63,876 nt of DNA, taken from NCBI GenBank assembly GCA_016219005.1, contig JACRCN010000037.1, forward strand, positions 1 through 63,876. The letters run 5' to 3'. Position numbers and translations under genes: made by a program. Shown here piece by piece: positions 25,787 through 33,711 of the stretch. This DNA comes from Deltaproteobacteria bacterium (GTDB lineage Bacteria > Desulfobacterota > Desulfobacteria > Desulfobacterales > SpSt-501). Numbering within the stretch: the first letter of the stretch is position 1; each line of letters starts with the position of its first letter. The notes beneath the pieces are model-generated. The model was not told where the DNA came from and ran no database searches. It saw only the letters and a program-made list of their open reading frames with translations.

Positions 25787-26077
25787 ATGGAATCGCACAC
25801 CATCCGCCAAGGCATCATTTCCCTGCTCAGCGAGCAGGAGCTGGACGCCCGGGATCTCTCCCAGGAATTGGGGCTCAAGGAGAAGGATATCTATGAGCAC
25901 CTCGCGCACGTTGCGCGTTCGGTTGCGGCTTCGCGGGGGCGTTTTGTCGTCACCCCCAGCCAGTGCCTGCTGTGCGGCTACGTGTTTAAAGACCGCCGGC
26001 GGCTGACCCGCCCCGGCCGCTGTCCGCAGTGCCGGCGCTCCAAGCTTCAAAACCCTTCCTTCCGTATCTTGACCTGA
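25787..26077 (+). CDS. HTH/zinc-ribbon transcriptional regulator (COG3357-like)
   Basis: A 96-aa protein with an N-terminal winged helix (residues about 5-48, ELDARDLSQELGLKEKDIYEHL) and a C-terminal zinc ribbon with C60, C63, C79 and C82. This two-domain layout matches the predicted regulators of COG3357, best known from archaea. It begins 12 bases after the radical SAM gene, in the same direction. It may also read conditions relevant to the nrfHA genes just downstream, though those have their own FNR-type promoter. Confidence 0.75.
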   Translation: MESHTIRQGIISLLSEQELDARDLSQELGLKEKDIYEHLAHVARSVAASRGRFVVTPSQCLLCGYVFKDRRRLTRPGRCPQCRRSKLQNPSFRILT

Positions 26078-26134
26078 GCCCACGTGCCGGCGGTTGCCCT
26101 CACCGGCTTCGCATGCCCGCCAACGAAATTGTTT

Positions 26135-26176
26135 TTGACTTAAGTCAAGTTTTTTTCTATAGGTAGCTGCTATAAA
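26135..26176 (+). promoter_or_regulatory. FNR/CRP-family site and -10 box of the nrfHA promoter
   Basis: A perfect 14-base palindrome TTGACTTAAGTCAA at 26135-26148 matches the FNR/HcpR-type core TTGAC-N4-GTCAA. A TATAAA box lies at 26171-26176. If transcription starts near 26183, the palindrome is centred at -41.5, the classical class II activator position. This predicts activation of nitrite ammonification under anoxia or nitrosative conditions by a CRP/FNR regulator encoded elsewhere. Confidence 0.75.
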
Positions 26177-26291
26177 CCTTTCCTAACCATTCCCTTCGAT
26201 CCAACGCACTGTAAAAATTTATTTTTCCACCTGTTCAGACGGCATCCTGCGGTGTCCTTTTGCATCCAACGAACCTGACGAGGTTTGAACG

Positions 26292-26753
26292 ATGAGTGCT
26301 CTGAAGAAACACAGATGGAAGATCCTGTTGGGGATCGTTGTGCTGGGCGGCGCTTTGGGCATGTTCCTGGGTTTCGGCCCGCCCCAGCTCTTGGCCAAGA
26401 CCGAAAGCCCCCTGTTTTGCAGCTCCTGCCACGTCATGGAATCCAGGTTTGAAGCGTGGTTCAACGTCGGCGCGCATCGCACCATCCGCTGCGTCGACTG
26501 CCATCTGCCCCATGAAAACCTGCCCGCCTACTACGTCTGGAAATCCGTGGACGGCATGAAGGATGTCCTTGTCTTCTATTCCGGCCGGACGCCGGAGACC
26601 ATCGCCATTTCCGAACGCGGCAAGAAGTTCGTGCAGGCCAACTGCATCCGCTGCCACACCGAGCGTGTGGCGATGATCGACCAGGATCGCCGCTGCTGGG
26701 ACTGCCATCGGTTCCTGCAACACCAGCTGGCCGGCGTGCGAATGACGAACTGA
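26292..26753 (+). CDS. nrfH: Cytochrome c nitrite reductase small subunit
   Basis: A 153-aa membrane-anchored tetraheme cytochrome that takes electrons from menaquinol and passes them to NrfA. One N-terminal membrane helix (about residues 10-30) is followed by four CxxCH haem sites at 43-47, 67-71, 118-122 and 135-139. Length and haem number are normal for the NapC/NirT/NrfH family. It begins the nrfHA operon; nrfA follows 46 bases later with an AGGAGGAG ribosome-binding site. Confidence 0.95.
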   Translation: MSALKKHRWKILLGIVVLGGALGMFLGFGPPQLLAKTESPLFCSSCHVMESRFEAWFNVGAHRTIRCVDCHLPHENLPAYYVWKSVDGMKDVLVFYSGRTPETIAISERGKKFVQANCIRCHTERVAMIDQDRRCWDCHRFLQHQLAGVRMTN

Positions 26754-26799
26754 AACCCATCGATCGCATGTAACCCAAAATGCATTTTAGGAGGAGGAG

Positions 26800-28266
26800 A
26801 TGTCCTACAGCGCAAAACACATCGTGGCGGGCTTTTTGTGCGTGGCCCTGGCATTCGTCCTCATCGGGTGTGAGTCGCCCAAACCGCAGGCGGTGAAGAC
26901 CGTCAATATCCCGGACGGGGAGATCGACCCGGCGGTCTGGGGCAAAGCTTATCCCGAGGAGTTCGAGCTTTGGAAAAAGACCATGGAGCCTGTGGCCACC
27001 CGCCGCAGCAAGTACAAGACCGGCATGGACGGCGGGGCGGTCAGCGTGGACAAGTTGTCTGAATTTCCCTTCATGGCGCTGTTGTACAATGGCTGGGGGT
27101 TCGGCGTGGAATACAACGAGCCCCGCGGCCACGCTTACATGATTCGCGACCAGATCGATATCGATGCCACGCGCATCGGGGCCGGCGGGGTGTGCCTGAG
27201 CTGCAAGAGCCCTTATGCGCCGGGGCTGCAGAAAGAAATGGGAGTCGATTACTACAAGACGCCCTTCAAGGAAGTGCTTGGAAAAATCCCCGAGAAGAAC
27301 CGGGAGCTGGGGGTCGCCTGCATCGACTGCCACGACAACAAGGACATGTCTCTCAGGATTTCCCGCGGGTTCACGTTGATCGAGGCCTACAAGTCCATGG
27401 GGGTCGATCCCGCCAAGCTGACGCGCCAGGAGATGCGCGCGGCGGTTTGCGCCCAATGCCACGTGACCTACAACATTCCCAAGGACAAGGAAAACAAGTC
27501 CGTCGGGCTCTACTTCCCGTGGCAGAACAGCAAATTCGGCGGAATCACGATCGAGGACATCATCAAGCAGATCCGCAAGGATGAAACCGTCAGGGAATGG
27601 AAACAGACGGTCACCGGCTACCGGATGGCCTACATCCGCCATCCCGAGTACGAATTTTGGACCAACAACAGCGTGCACTTCAAGGCGGGTGCCTCCTGTG
27701 CCGACTGTCACATGCCGTACACCATCGCCGGGGTGCACAAGGTGTCGGATCACCGCGTCATGAGCCCGGTCCAGGCCGACATGAAAGCGTGCAAGCAGTG
27801 CCATGCCGAGAGCCCCGAATGGCTGCGGGAGCGCGTCTTTTCCATCCAGGACCGCACGGTATCCATCATGATCCGCGCCGGGTATCAGACCGCCACCGTG
27901 GCCAAGCTGCTGGAAACGACCCATAAGGCCCAGGCGGAGGGCAAAACCATTGATCAGCCGCTTTACGACAAGGCCAAGGAATTCTATGAAGAGGCGTTCT
28001 ACAGGGTTCTTTTCATCGGCGCCGAAAACTCGATGGGGTTCCACAACCCGCCGGAAGGTCTGCGCATCCTGGGCGACTCCGTCGCCTTCGGCAGCCGGGC
28101 GGAGGCCTACCTGCGCCAGGCCCTGACCAAGGCCGGGGTCGATGTGCCGATAAAGGTGGATCTTGAAATCATGAAGTATGTCGACCAGCGGGGCTCCAAA
28201 AAGCTGCCGTTCGACCCGAAGCTCGAGATCAAGGATCCTTACGGTCTGCAGGAGAGGTTCTTCTAA
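26800..28266 (+). CDS. nrfA: Ammonia-forming cytochrome c nitrite reductase
   Basis: A 488-aa pentahaem enzyme that reduces nitrite to ammonium with six electrons at the outer face of the membrane. The active-site haem is bound by CLSCK at 132-136, with lysine in place of histidine; the other four are CxxCH at 174-178, 217-221, 300-304 and 331-335. The N terminus has a signal peptide with a lipobox ending at C24 (LIGC), so this NrfA is predicted to be lipid-anchored, as in several Desulfobacterota. A bidirectional terminator follows. It supplies respiratory nitrite removal and ammonium near the nitrogen assimilation genes. Confidence 0.96.
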   Translation: MSYSAKHIVAGFLCVALAFVLIGCESPKPQAVKTVNIPDGEIDPAVWGKAYPEEFELWKKTMEPVATRRSKYKTGMDGGAVSVDKLSEFPFMALLYNGWGFGVEYNEPRGHAYMIRDQIDIDATRIGAGGVCLSCKSPYAPGLQKEMGVDYYKTPFKEVLGKIPEKNRELGVACIDCHDNKDMSLRISRGFTLIEAYKSMGVDPAKLTRQEMRAAVCAQCHVTYNIPKDKENKSVGLYFPWQNSKFGGITIEDIIKQIRKDETVREWKQTVTGYRMAYIRHPEYEFWTNNSVHFKAGASCADCHMPYTIAGVHKVSDHRVMSPVQADMKACKQCHAESPEWLRERVFSIQDRTVSIMIRAGYQTATVAKLLETTHKAQAEGKTIDQPLYDKAKEFYEEAFYRVLFIGAENSMGFHNPPEGLRILGDSVAFGSRAEAYLRQALTKAGVDVPIKVDLEIMKYVDQRGSKKLPFDPKLEIKDPYGLQERFF

Positions 28267-28314
28267 GGCGAACACGCGGTCCGGCATGGGCAGCGCCGGT
28301 CAGCCCCACCCGAC

Positions 28315-28348
28315 AAAAAGCCCCCAGCGATTTCGCCGGGGGCTTTTT
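28315..28348. terminator. Bidirectional intrinsic terminator
   Basis: AAAAAGCCCCC-A-GCG-ATTT-CGC-C-GGGGGCTTTTT forms a strong stem with an A-tract on one side and a T-tract on the other, so it would end nrfHA transcripts rightward and the ACT-gene transcript leftward. Confidence 0.88.
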
Positions 28349-28384
28349 CATGTGACGTTCAGCCGTCAACTTCTAGCTTGCGGC

Positions 28385-28816
28385 TTACATGGCGTAGAGG
28401 TCTAGTCCATCGATGACCGGGACCCCTTCGCGGCGCAGCACCTCGGTGGCCGCGGCGGTGTTGTCGAAGCGGAAGATGAGCACCGCGTTCTGGCCGCTCT
28501 GCCGGACAAAGGCGTACATGTATTCCACGTTGACACCGGCCTTGGACAACGCCGTGAGGATCTGGTGCAGCCCGCCGGGTTGGTCCTGCACTTCCACGGC
28601 CACGACCTCGGTGATGCGGACCGTGAAGCCGTTCTCCCTGAGCAGCCGCTTGGCCTTCTCGTTGTCGTTGACGATCAGCCGCAGGATGCCGAAATCGGAG
28701 GTGTCGGCCAGAGAGAGCGCCCGGATGTTGATCCGGCCTTCCTCAAAAATGCGGGTCACCTCCGACAGGCGGCCGGCCTTGTTTTCCAGGAATATCGAAA
28801 TCTGCTCGACGTTCAT
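28385..28816 (-). CDS. ACT domain protein
   Basis: A 143-aa protein made of two ACT domains in tandem (about residues 1-68 and 70-143), the first beginning [22 protein letters not shown] and the second [23 protein letters not shown] domains bind amino acids and regulate partner enzymes. In many anaerobes this protein is encoded beside phenylacetate-CoA ligase and indolepyruvate oxidoreductase, which suggests sensing of an aromatic or branched-chain amino acid. Here a MITE copy lies between it and paaK. Confidence 0.85.
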   Translation of the reverse strand: MNVEQISIFLENKAGRLSEVTRIFEEGRINIRALSLADTSDFGILRLIVNDNEKAKRLLRENGFTVRITEVVAVEVQDQPGGLHQILTALSKAGVNVEYMYAFVRQSGQNAVLIFRFDNTAAATEVLRREGVPVIDGLDLYAM

Positions 28817-28836
28817 GTCCGTCTCCCATCCGGTTT

Positions 28837-28991
28837 TGATGATCTCTTAAAAAATCATCCCATTCGATGATAGCGCAAAAAGGCCAAGCTCAAGGCGCGC
28901 GAATCTCGTGGAGTGCGGCGCCCATTCAGTATGCCGCAGCGGCAACGTGATGAAGCGCAACGCCGAAATTGGGCGTTTTACGAAGTCATCA
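28837..28991. mobile_element. 155-bp MITE-like element, copy 2
   Basis: Colinear and exactly as long as the copy at 5179-5333, with the conserved internal stretches CAAGGCGCGCGAAT and GAAGCGCAACGCCGAAATTG at identical offsets. The left terminal repeat is more decayed (TGATGATCTCTTAAAAAA). No clear target duplication is visible. The right end overlaps the stop codon of paaK, whose TGA is the first three bases of the terminal repeat, so insertion probably reset the 3' end of that gene. Confidence 0.72.
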
Positions 28992-30290
28992 GATGTTGCG
29001 TTTGTCGATCACGCGCACGGCCTTGCCTTCGCTGCGCTGGATGCCCTTGGGCTCCACCAGCTTGACCTGGGCGGCAACCCCCAGGGTTTCGCGGATGTTC
29101 CTCTCCAGCTCCCGTTCGATGGACTGAAGGTTCTTGATCTCGTCGGAGAACATAGCCTCGTTCACCTCCACGAGCACCGTCAGCTGGTCCAGGGTGCCGA
29201 TGCGTTCCACCACGAGCTGATAGTGCGGCTCGAAGTGCTTGGTCTCCATGATGACGCTTTCGATCTGGGACGGGAAGACATTGACGCCGCGAATGATGAG
29301 CATGTCGTCGCTGCGGCCCTGGATCCGGCCCATGCGCACGATGGTGCGGCCGCAGCGGCAGGGCTCGGGGTAAAGCACGGAGAGGTCCCGGGTGCGGTAG
29401 CGAATCAGCGGGAAGGCCTCCTTGGTGATGGTGGTGAACACGAGCTCGCCGGGGGTCCCGTAGGGCAGCACCGCGCCGGTGTGAGGGTTGATGATCTCGG
29501 GGATGAAGTGGTCCTCGAAGATGTGCAGGCCGTTCTGGGCCTCGATGCACTCGACGGATACACCGGGGCCCATCACCTCGCTCAGCCCGTAGATGTCCAT
29601 CGCCTTCAGGTTGAGCGTGCGCTCGATCTCCCTGCGCATCTGCTCGGACCAGGGCTCGGCGCCGAAGATGCCCGCCTTGAACTTGAGGTCGCGGAAGCTC
29701 ACCCCCATCTCCCCGGCCACCTCGGCCACGTGCAGGGCGTAGGACGGGGTGCAGGTGAGTACGGTCGGGCCGAAGTCCTTCATGATCATCACCTGGCGCT
29801 TGGTGTTTCCGCCCGAGATGGGGATGACGGAGGCTCCGAGCCTTTCGGCGCCGTAGTGCACGCCCAGCCCCCCGGTGAACAGGCCGTAGCCGTAGGCATT
29901 GTGGACGATGTCGTCCCGGCGCGTGCCGGCCGCCATCAGGCTGCGCGCCATCAGCTCGGCCCAGGTCTGGATGTCCCGCGCGGTGTAGCCCACCACCGTG
30001 GGTTTGCCGGTCGTCCCGGAGGAGGCGTGGATGCGCGTGACGTTGTCCATGGGCACGGCGAACATCCCGAAGGGGTAGTTGTCGCGCAGGTCGGCCTTGG
30101 TGGTGAACGGCAGTTTCTGCAGGTCGGAGAGCGAGCGGATGTCCGCGGGCGCAACTCCGGCCTCCTCGAAGCGCCGCCGGTAAAACGGTGTAGCGTTGTA
30201 GACCCGCGCCACGGTCGCCTGCAGTCGTCTGAGCTGGATGGACTCGAGCGCCTCCCGGGGCATGGTTTCGAATTCTTCATTATAGATCAT
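28989..30290 (-). CDS. paaK: Phenylacetate-CoA ligase
   Basis: A 433-aa adenylate-forming enzyme that activates phenylacetate or a related aryl acid with ATP and CoA. Motifs seen are the P-loop [16 protein letters not shown] (about residues 89-104), [10 protein letters not shown] (about 234-243), the [14 protein letters not shown] hinge region and the catalytic lysine near the C terminus (RSEGKAVRV). Length is normal. The stop codon lies in the terminal repeat of a MITE, so the last residues may differ from relatives. It overlaps a 35-codon HTH-like reading frame at its start (ATGA), implying coupled translation. In anaerobes such ligases often act in amino-acid catabolism with ACT proteins. 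Confidence 0.93.
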   Translation of the reverse strand: MIYNEEFETMPREALESIQLRRLQATVARVYNATPFYRRRFEEAGVAPADIRSLSDLQKLPFTTKADLRDNYPFGMFAVPMDNVTRIHASSGTTGKPTVVGYTARDIQTWAELMARSLMAAGTRRDDIVHNAYGYGLFTGGLGVHYGAERLGASVIPISGGNTKRQVMIMKDFGPTVLTCTPSYALHVAEVAGEMGVSFRDLKFKAGIFGAEPWSEQMRREIERTLNLKAMDIYGLSEVMGPGVSVECIEAQNGLHIFEDHFIPEIINPHTGAVLPYGTPGELVFTTITKEAFPLIRYRTRDLSVLYPEPCRCGRTIVRMGRIQGRSDDMLIIRGVNVFPSQIESVIMETKHFEPHYQLVVERIGTLDQLTVLVEVNEAMFSDEIKNLQSIERELERNIRETLGVAAQVKLVEPKGIQRSEGKAVRVIDKRNI

Positions 30291-30394
30291 GACGTTTCCT
30301 CTTTGAGGCCGGTCCGCTGCGCCACGTCCGCGAGGCTCAGCCCCTTATTTTCCATGATGGTTTTGATGCGTTGCCCGACTTTTTCGGTTTTCAC
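30287..30394 (-). CDS. Truncated XRE-type helix-turn-helix peptide overlapping paaK
   Basis: A 35-aa reading frame from a GTG start with GGGGAG six bases upstream. It encodes the first two helices of an XRE-family HTH ([20 protein letters not shown]) and ends just before the recognition helix, at TGLKEETS. Its stop codon overlaps the paaK start as ATGA. Full-length relatives would continue with SFLSQIE and often a cupin domain. Either it is a decayed regulator whose start has been kept because it drives paaK translation, or a leader peptide. It cannot bind DNA as a normal HTH. Confidence 0.6.
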   Translation of the reverse strand: MKTEKVGQRIKTIMENKGLSLADVAQRTGLKEETS

Positions 30395-30602
30395 ATGCGC
30401 TCCCCTGCGGCAAGCATGGTTGCTAAAAAAGAGATGGTCTATACACTAGATGGGCGGCATGTGAAAGAAAAAACAGCGCCGCGGCCCGGCCGGGCAGGCA
30501 TGGCCGGGAGGCTTGCTGACATGCCAGAGAGGAGCCCGCATCCCAGGACGGTATGCCATTTTCCGTCGCCTCGGATAACATGCAGAATCGCCGCGCCCGG
30601 GC

Positions 30603-30636
30603 AAAAAATAGCCGGAAGCGGTATGCGCTTCCGGCT
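30603..30636 (-). terminator. Intrinsic terminator of the cyclophilin gene
   Basis: Read leftward, an eleven-base-pair perfect stem AGCCGGAAGCG/CGCTTCCGGCT with a five-base loop is followed by ATTTTTTG. It lies 30 bases past the stop codon of the gene at 30666-31232. Confidence 0.85.
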
Positions 30637-30665
30637 TGTTGAATACCCATCCGATGGCGGCGGGT

Positions 30666-31232
30666 TTACTTCACCCGCTCGGCCGTGATGATCATAAGGG
30701 TGTCGACGGGGACATCCTGGTGGCCGCCGCGATTGCCGGTCTTGACCTTCGTGATGGCGTCCACCACATCCAGGCCTTCCACCACTTTGCCGAACACGGT
30801 GTAGCCCCAGCCCTGAGGCGTCTTGTTCTTGTGGTTCAGGAAGTCATTGTCGACGCTGTTGATGAAAAACTGGGCCGTGGCGCTGTCCGGGACCTGGGTG
30901 CGGGCCATGGCGATGGTGCCGCGTAGGTTCTTCAGGCCGTTGTCCGCCTCGTTTTTGACGGGCGGTTTGGTGGGTTTTTCCTTCATGCTGAGGGTCATGC
31001 CGCCGCCCTGGATCATGAAGTTGGGGATGACCCGGTGGAAGATGGTGCCGTTGTAGTGACCGTCGTCCACGTAGGCGAGGAAGTTCTTGACGGTGGCCGG
31101 TGCCTTGTCCGGGTAGAGCTCCAGCACAATGCGGCCCTTGTCGGTCGCCAGGGCCACCTTGGGGGTCTCGTCGGCCACGGCGGGTGTTACGGCTGCCAGA
31201 ACGCTCAGTGCGGAAATCCATGCAAATTTCAT
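30666..31232 (-). CDS. ppiA: Periplasmic peptidyl-prolyl cis-trans isomerase (cyclophilin)
   Basis: A 188-aa exported cyclophilin that speeds proline isomerisation during protein folding in the periplasm. Residues 1-20 are a signal peptide cleaved after AVA. Catalytic features are [13 protein letters not shown] (with the conserved R), [16 protein letters not shown] and the [13 protein letters not shown] segment near the C terminus. The start at 31232 (MKFAWIS) is chosen over an earlier ATG because it begins the signal peptide. Monocistronic with its own terminator. Confidence 0.92.
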   Translation of the reverse strand: MKFAWISALSVLAAVTPAVADETPKVALATDKGRIVLELYPDKAPATVKNFLAYVDDGHYNGTIFHRVIPNFMIQGGGMTLSMKEKPTKPPVKNEADNGLKNLRGTIAMARTQVPDSATAQFFINSVDNDFLNHKNKTPQGWGYTVFGKVVEGLDVVDAITKVKTGNRGGHQDVPVDTLMIITAERVK

Positions 31233-31464
31233 AGGCGTGTCTCCATTCAGGGATTTAAATGCCCCCGCAACATAAACGAAAATCACCCGAAGTCAAGCGC
31301 AATCTGGCTCCTGTATAGCTCGGCGAGGTTCGTCGACACATCCCCGGGCCATCCTGAGCCTTGCCGGTTGAATCTGCAGGGAACCTGTGAAAATATCGCT
31401 TTCCGCCTGGTTGCGGCAGGCCAACGCGGAGCTATGAGAATCCATGCCCCATGAAGGAACGGCC

Positions 31465-31899
31465 ATGAACGGTGTCTACGTGTATGATTTCTGCGTCCCG
31501 GCCGATGCGGCCGACCCCAACGGGCACGTCAGCAACATCGACTATGTGCGCTGGATGATCGAGGCCGCCCATCGGCACGCCGCGTCCATCGGCTGTACGG
31601 CTGCGACCCGGGAATCCGGCGCCACGTGGGTCGTGCGGTCGCATTGGATCGAATACCTGCGGCCGGCCTTCGCCGGCGACGCAGTGACGGCCATGACCTG
31701 GGTGGCCGATCTGCGCCGCGTGCAGTCCCTGCGAAAATACAGGTTCTTGCGCCAGACCGACCAGAGCGTCCTGGCCCAGGGAGAAACCGAGTGGGTCTTC
31801 GTGGATGCCGCCACGGGGCGGCCGCGCGCCATCCCCCAGCCCATCAAGGCCCTGTTCCGCGTCATGCCGGACGGTCCCGGGACCCGCACACGCGGCTGA
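31465..31899 (+). CDS. Acyl-CoA thioesterase, 4HBT/YbgC-like
   Basis: A 144-aa hotdog-fold thioesterase. The YDFCVPADAADPNGHVSNIDYVRWM segment (about residues 5-29) matches the 4HBT family active-site region, with the catalytic aspartate position near DPNGHV. A hotdog helix (IEAAHRHAASIG) and strands with WVVRSHWIEYLRPAFAGD follow. It would hydrolyse an acyl- or aryl-CoA ester. The start at 31465 has GAAGGAA nine bases upstream. It is near paaK but on the opposite strand and separated by ppiA, so a link to aryl-CoA metabolism is only suggestive. Confidence 0.8.
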   Translation: MNGVYVYDFCVPADAADPNGHVSNIDYVRWMIEAAHRHAASIGCTAATRESGATWVVRSHWIEYLRPAFAGDAVTAMTWVADLRRVQSLRKYRFLRQTDQSVLAQGETEWVFVDAATGRPRAIPQPIKALFRVMPDGPGTRTRG

Positions 31900-31911
31900 G
31901 GGCGTCGGATT

Positions 31912-32592
31912 TCAGTTGCGGTCGATGTCTATTTTGCCGCGCCGATACTTGTTTTCGCCGGCGATGCGCTCGATGTTCTTGCGCGCCGGAATGTAGGAAG
32001 GATCCAGCGACAGGGCGGCGTGATAGTTTTTCAAAGCAGCTGACGGATGAGCGCCTTGGACTTCCAGAATGGCCCCCAGCAGGTTGAACGCCTCGGGTCG
32101 CGAAGGGTCGATGGCCACTGCCTTTCTCACATGCGCACCAGCGGCCTCGAAACGGTAGTCGGCAATGCATTTCTTTGCCAGCTCGATCAGCGTCGGGTAG
32201 CCCTCCGCCTGCGATTCGTCGATAACTTCCCGCTCCATGACTTTGCCGACCAACTCGCGGATTTCCGCCGGGGTACAGGGCTTCTGAAGAAAATCGACGG
32301 CGCCGAGTTTCATGGCCTCGACCGCCGACTCGATGGTCCCGTGGGCGGTGATCATGATGACCCGTACTTTCGGGTGCCCCTCCCGAATGCGGCGCAGGAG
32401 CTCGATCCCGTCCATGCCGGACATTCTGAAATCCAGGAGGGCCAGATCGAAATCGGTCTTTTCCAATCGCGACAGCGCTTCTTCACCGGTTGCGGCCGTT
32501 CGGGTGTCGAAACCTATCTGGGCCAGCGTTTCGGAAAATGTCAGGCGGATGTTCTTTTCATCGTCGACAACGAGCGCCAGTTTCTTGTCCAC
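31912..32592 (-). CDS. Response regulator with C-terminal TPR region
   Basis: A 226-aa protein with a CheY-type receiver (residues 1-120): acidic pair D10/D11, phospho-acceptor D54 in LLDF, T82 and K104. Residues about 130-215 form tetratricopeptide-like helices (FEAAGAHVRKAVAIDPSRPEAFNLLGA and LKNYHAALSLDPSYIPARKNI), so output is probably by protein contact, not DNA binding. A GTG start with AGGAGG six bases upstream is clear. It is the last gene of the leftward potassium operon, 88 bases after the sensor-like gene. Its kinase may be the KinB-like one at the head of that operon. Confidence 0.88.
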   Translation of the reverse strand: MDKKLALVVDDEKNIRLTFSETLAQIGFDTRTAATGEEALSRLEKTDFDLALLDFRMSGMDGIELLRRIREGHPKVRVIMITAHGTIESAVEAMKLGAVDFLQKPCTPAEIRELVGKVMEREVIDESQAEGYPTLIELAKKCIADYRFEAAGAHVRKAVAIDPSRPEAFNLLGAILEVQGAHPSAALKNYHAALSLDPSYIPARKNIERIAGENKYRRGKIDIDRN

Positions 32593-32680
32593 GGATGACC
32601 TCCTGTCTCATGTTGTATTGCAAGGCCCCAGCCAGGGTGCACGGTCGATGGCGCGCATCTTCGGGGAGTGGAAAACCCGG

Positions 32681-33703
32681 TCAACGGGTGGCTTTGAAGG
32701 CCTGTCTGCTGAAGGCTTCGTGGAGCTGCTTCAGAAGGGCCTCGCAAAGGGCCGTCGCCTTTTGCTTTCGGTCAAGCGAGATGTTGAGCGAGGTGACGTT
32801 CGTGTTTTCACGCGACCACTTTAGCACGCTCGCCGTCACCGCCCTGAATTCGCGATCGGCCGCGACCGCTGCGTTCACGTAGGGCTGCATGTCGGCAGGT
32901 GCCACCAAGCGTGCCAAGGTCGTGAGCGAGCGCTGGACGACCTCCTCCTTGGCGTGGATGACCTGCTCGATCCGATTCATCTCCTCGTCATCCGGCGTTA
33001 CAATGTGAGGGGCATGCAGGCTGAGGATCTTGAGCTCGGCCGAAAGCGCGTCGGCCGCTGCACGGATGAGCCGGGCATCCGTCACCTCCCGCGTCATGGC
33101 GTTCAGCGCATTTTCGAAACGCTCGACCGCTTCGCGCCCCTTGCCGAAGGAGAGCCTGAAGGCCTTGAGGTTGGTGTTCTGAACCGCTAGATCGAGAACC
33201 ACCCGGTCGATCTTGCGGACCTGCTCCCAGGCGGCCTCGAATTCGTGGAGCAGTTTCGACTCGTCCGCTGCAGGGTGCAGGCCGACCAGCCGGGACAGCT
33301 CTTTGAGATCGACCTCCACGGCTTCAGCCGCGCGCCTGGATTCATCGGCGAAAGCAAGGGATGCTTCATCGGTTTCGGCCATCACGGCGAGCTTCTCGGC
33401 CTCGATCGATTTGAGGAAATTGATTCTCAGAGCGGACAGGGCTTCGAGTTTCTGCGCCAACACGTGGGGGACGTTCTGGAATTCCAGCGGGGTGTTCCGA
33501 TAGTATATAAGGATGAGGAGCAAAACGGCCGTTAAGCCCAGGCCGGCCCATAGCGGCCGCAAGCCAAGGGCACTGGCAAGACCGGTTTTGGGCCGCGACG
33601 GCGCCGTGGCCGCTTCCATCAGCTCAGAATCTTCCGGGGTCACGTCCGCCTTAATCCCTCGGGCCTTCAGCGGGGTGACCTTATCATTGCTATTGTTTTG
33701 CAT
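32681..33703 (-). CDS. Membrane-anchored helical-bundle protein (sensor-domain-like)
   Basis: A 340-aa protein with a short cytoplasmic N terminus, one membrane helix (about residues 49-66, GLGLTAVLLLILIYY) and a long all-helical extracytoplasmic region (about 75-335) that resembles the four-helix-bundle sensing domains of chemoreceptors and kinases (LSALRINFLKSIEAEKLAVMAETDEA). There is no HAMP, kinase or signalling domain and no second membrane helix. It starts nine bases after kup with AGGAGG, so it is tightly coupled to a potassium transporter. Unknown function; an accessory or stress-sensing subunit is possible. Confidence 0.65.
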   Translation of the reverse strand: MQNNSNDKVTPLKARGIKADVTPEDSELMEAATAPSRPKTGLASALGLRPLWAGLGLTAVLLLILIYYRNTPLEFQNVPHVLAQKLEALSALRINFLKSIEAEKLAVMAETDEASLAFADESRRAAEAVEVDLKELSRLVGLHPAADESKLLHEFEAAWEQVRKIDRVVLDLAVQNTNLKAFRLSFGKGREAVERFENALNAMTREVTDARLIRAAADALSAELKILSLHAPHIVTPDDEEMNRIEQVIHAKEEVVQRSLTTLARLVAPADMQPYVNAAVAADREFRAVTASVLKWSRENTNVTSLNISLDRKQKATALCEALLKQLHEAFSRQAFKATR

Positions 33704-33711
33704 GCCGCCTC

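Noticed and set aside
28908-30449. 513-codon plus-strand frame opposite paaK
   Set aside because: Begins inside the MITE and runs antisense to paaK with low-complexity composition.
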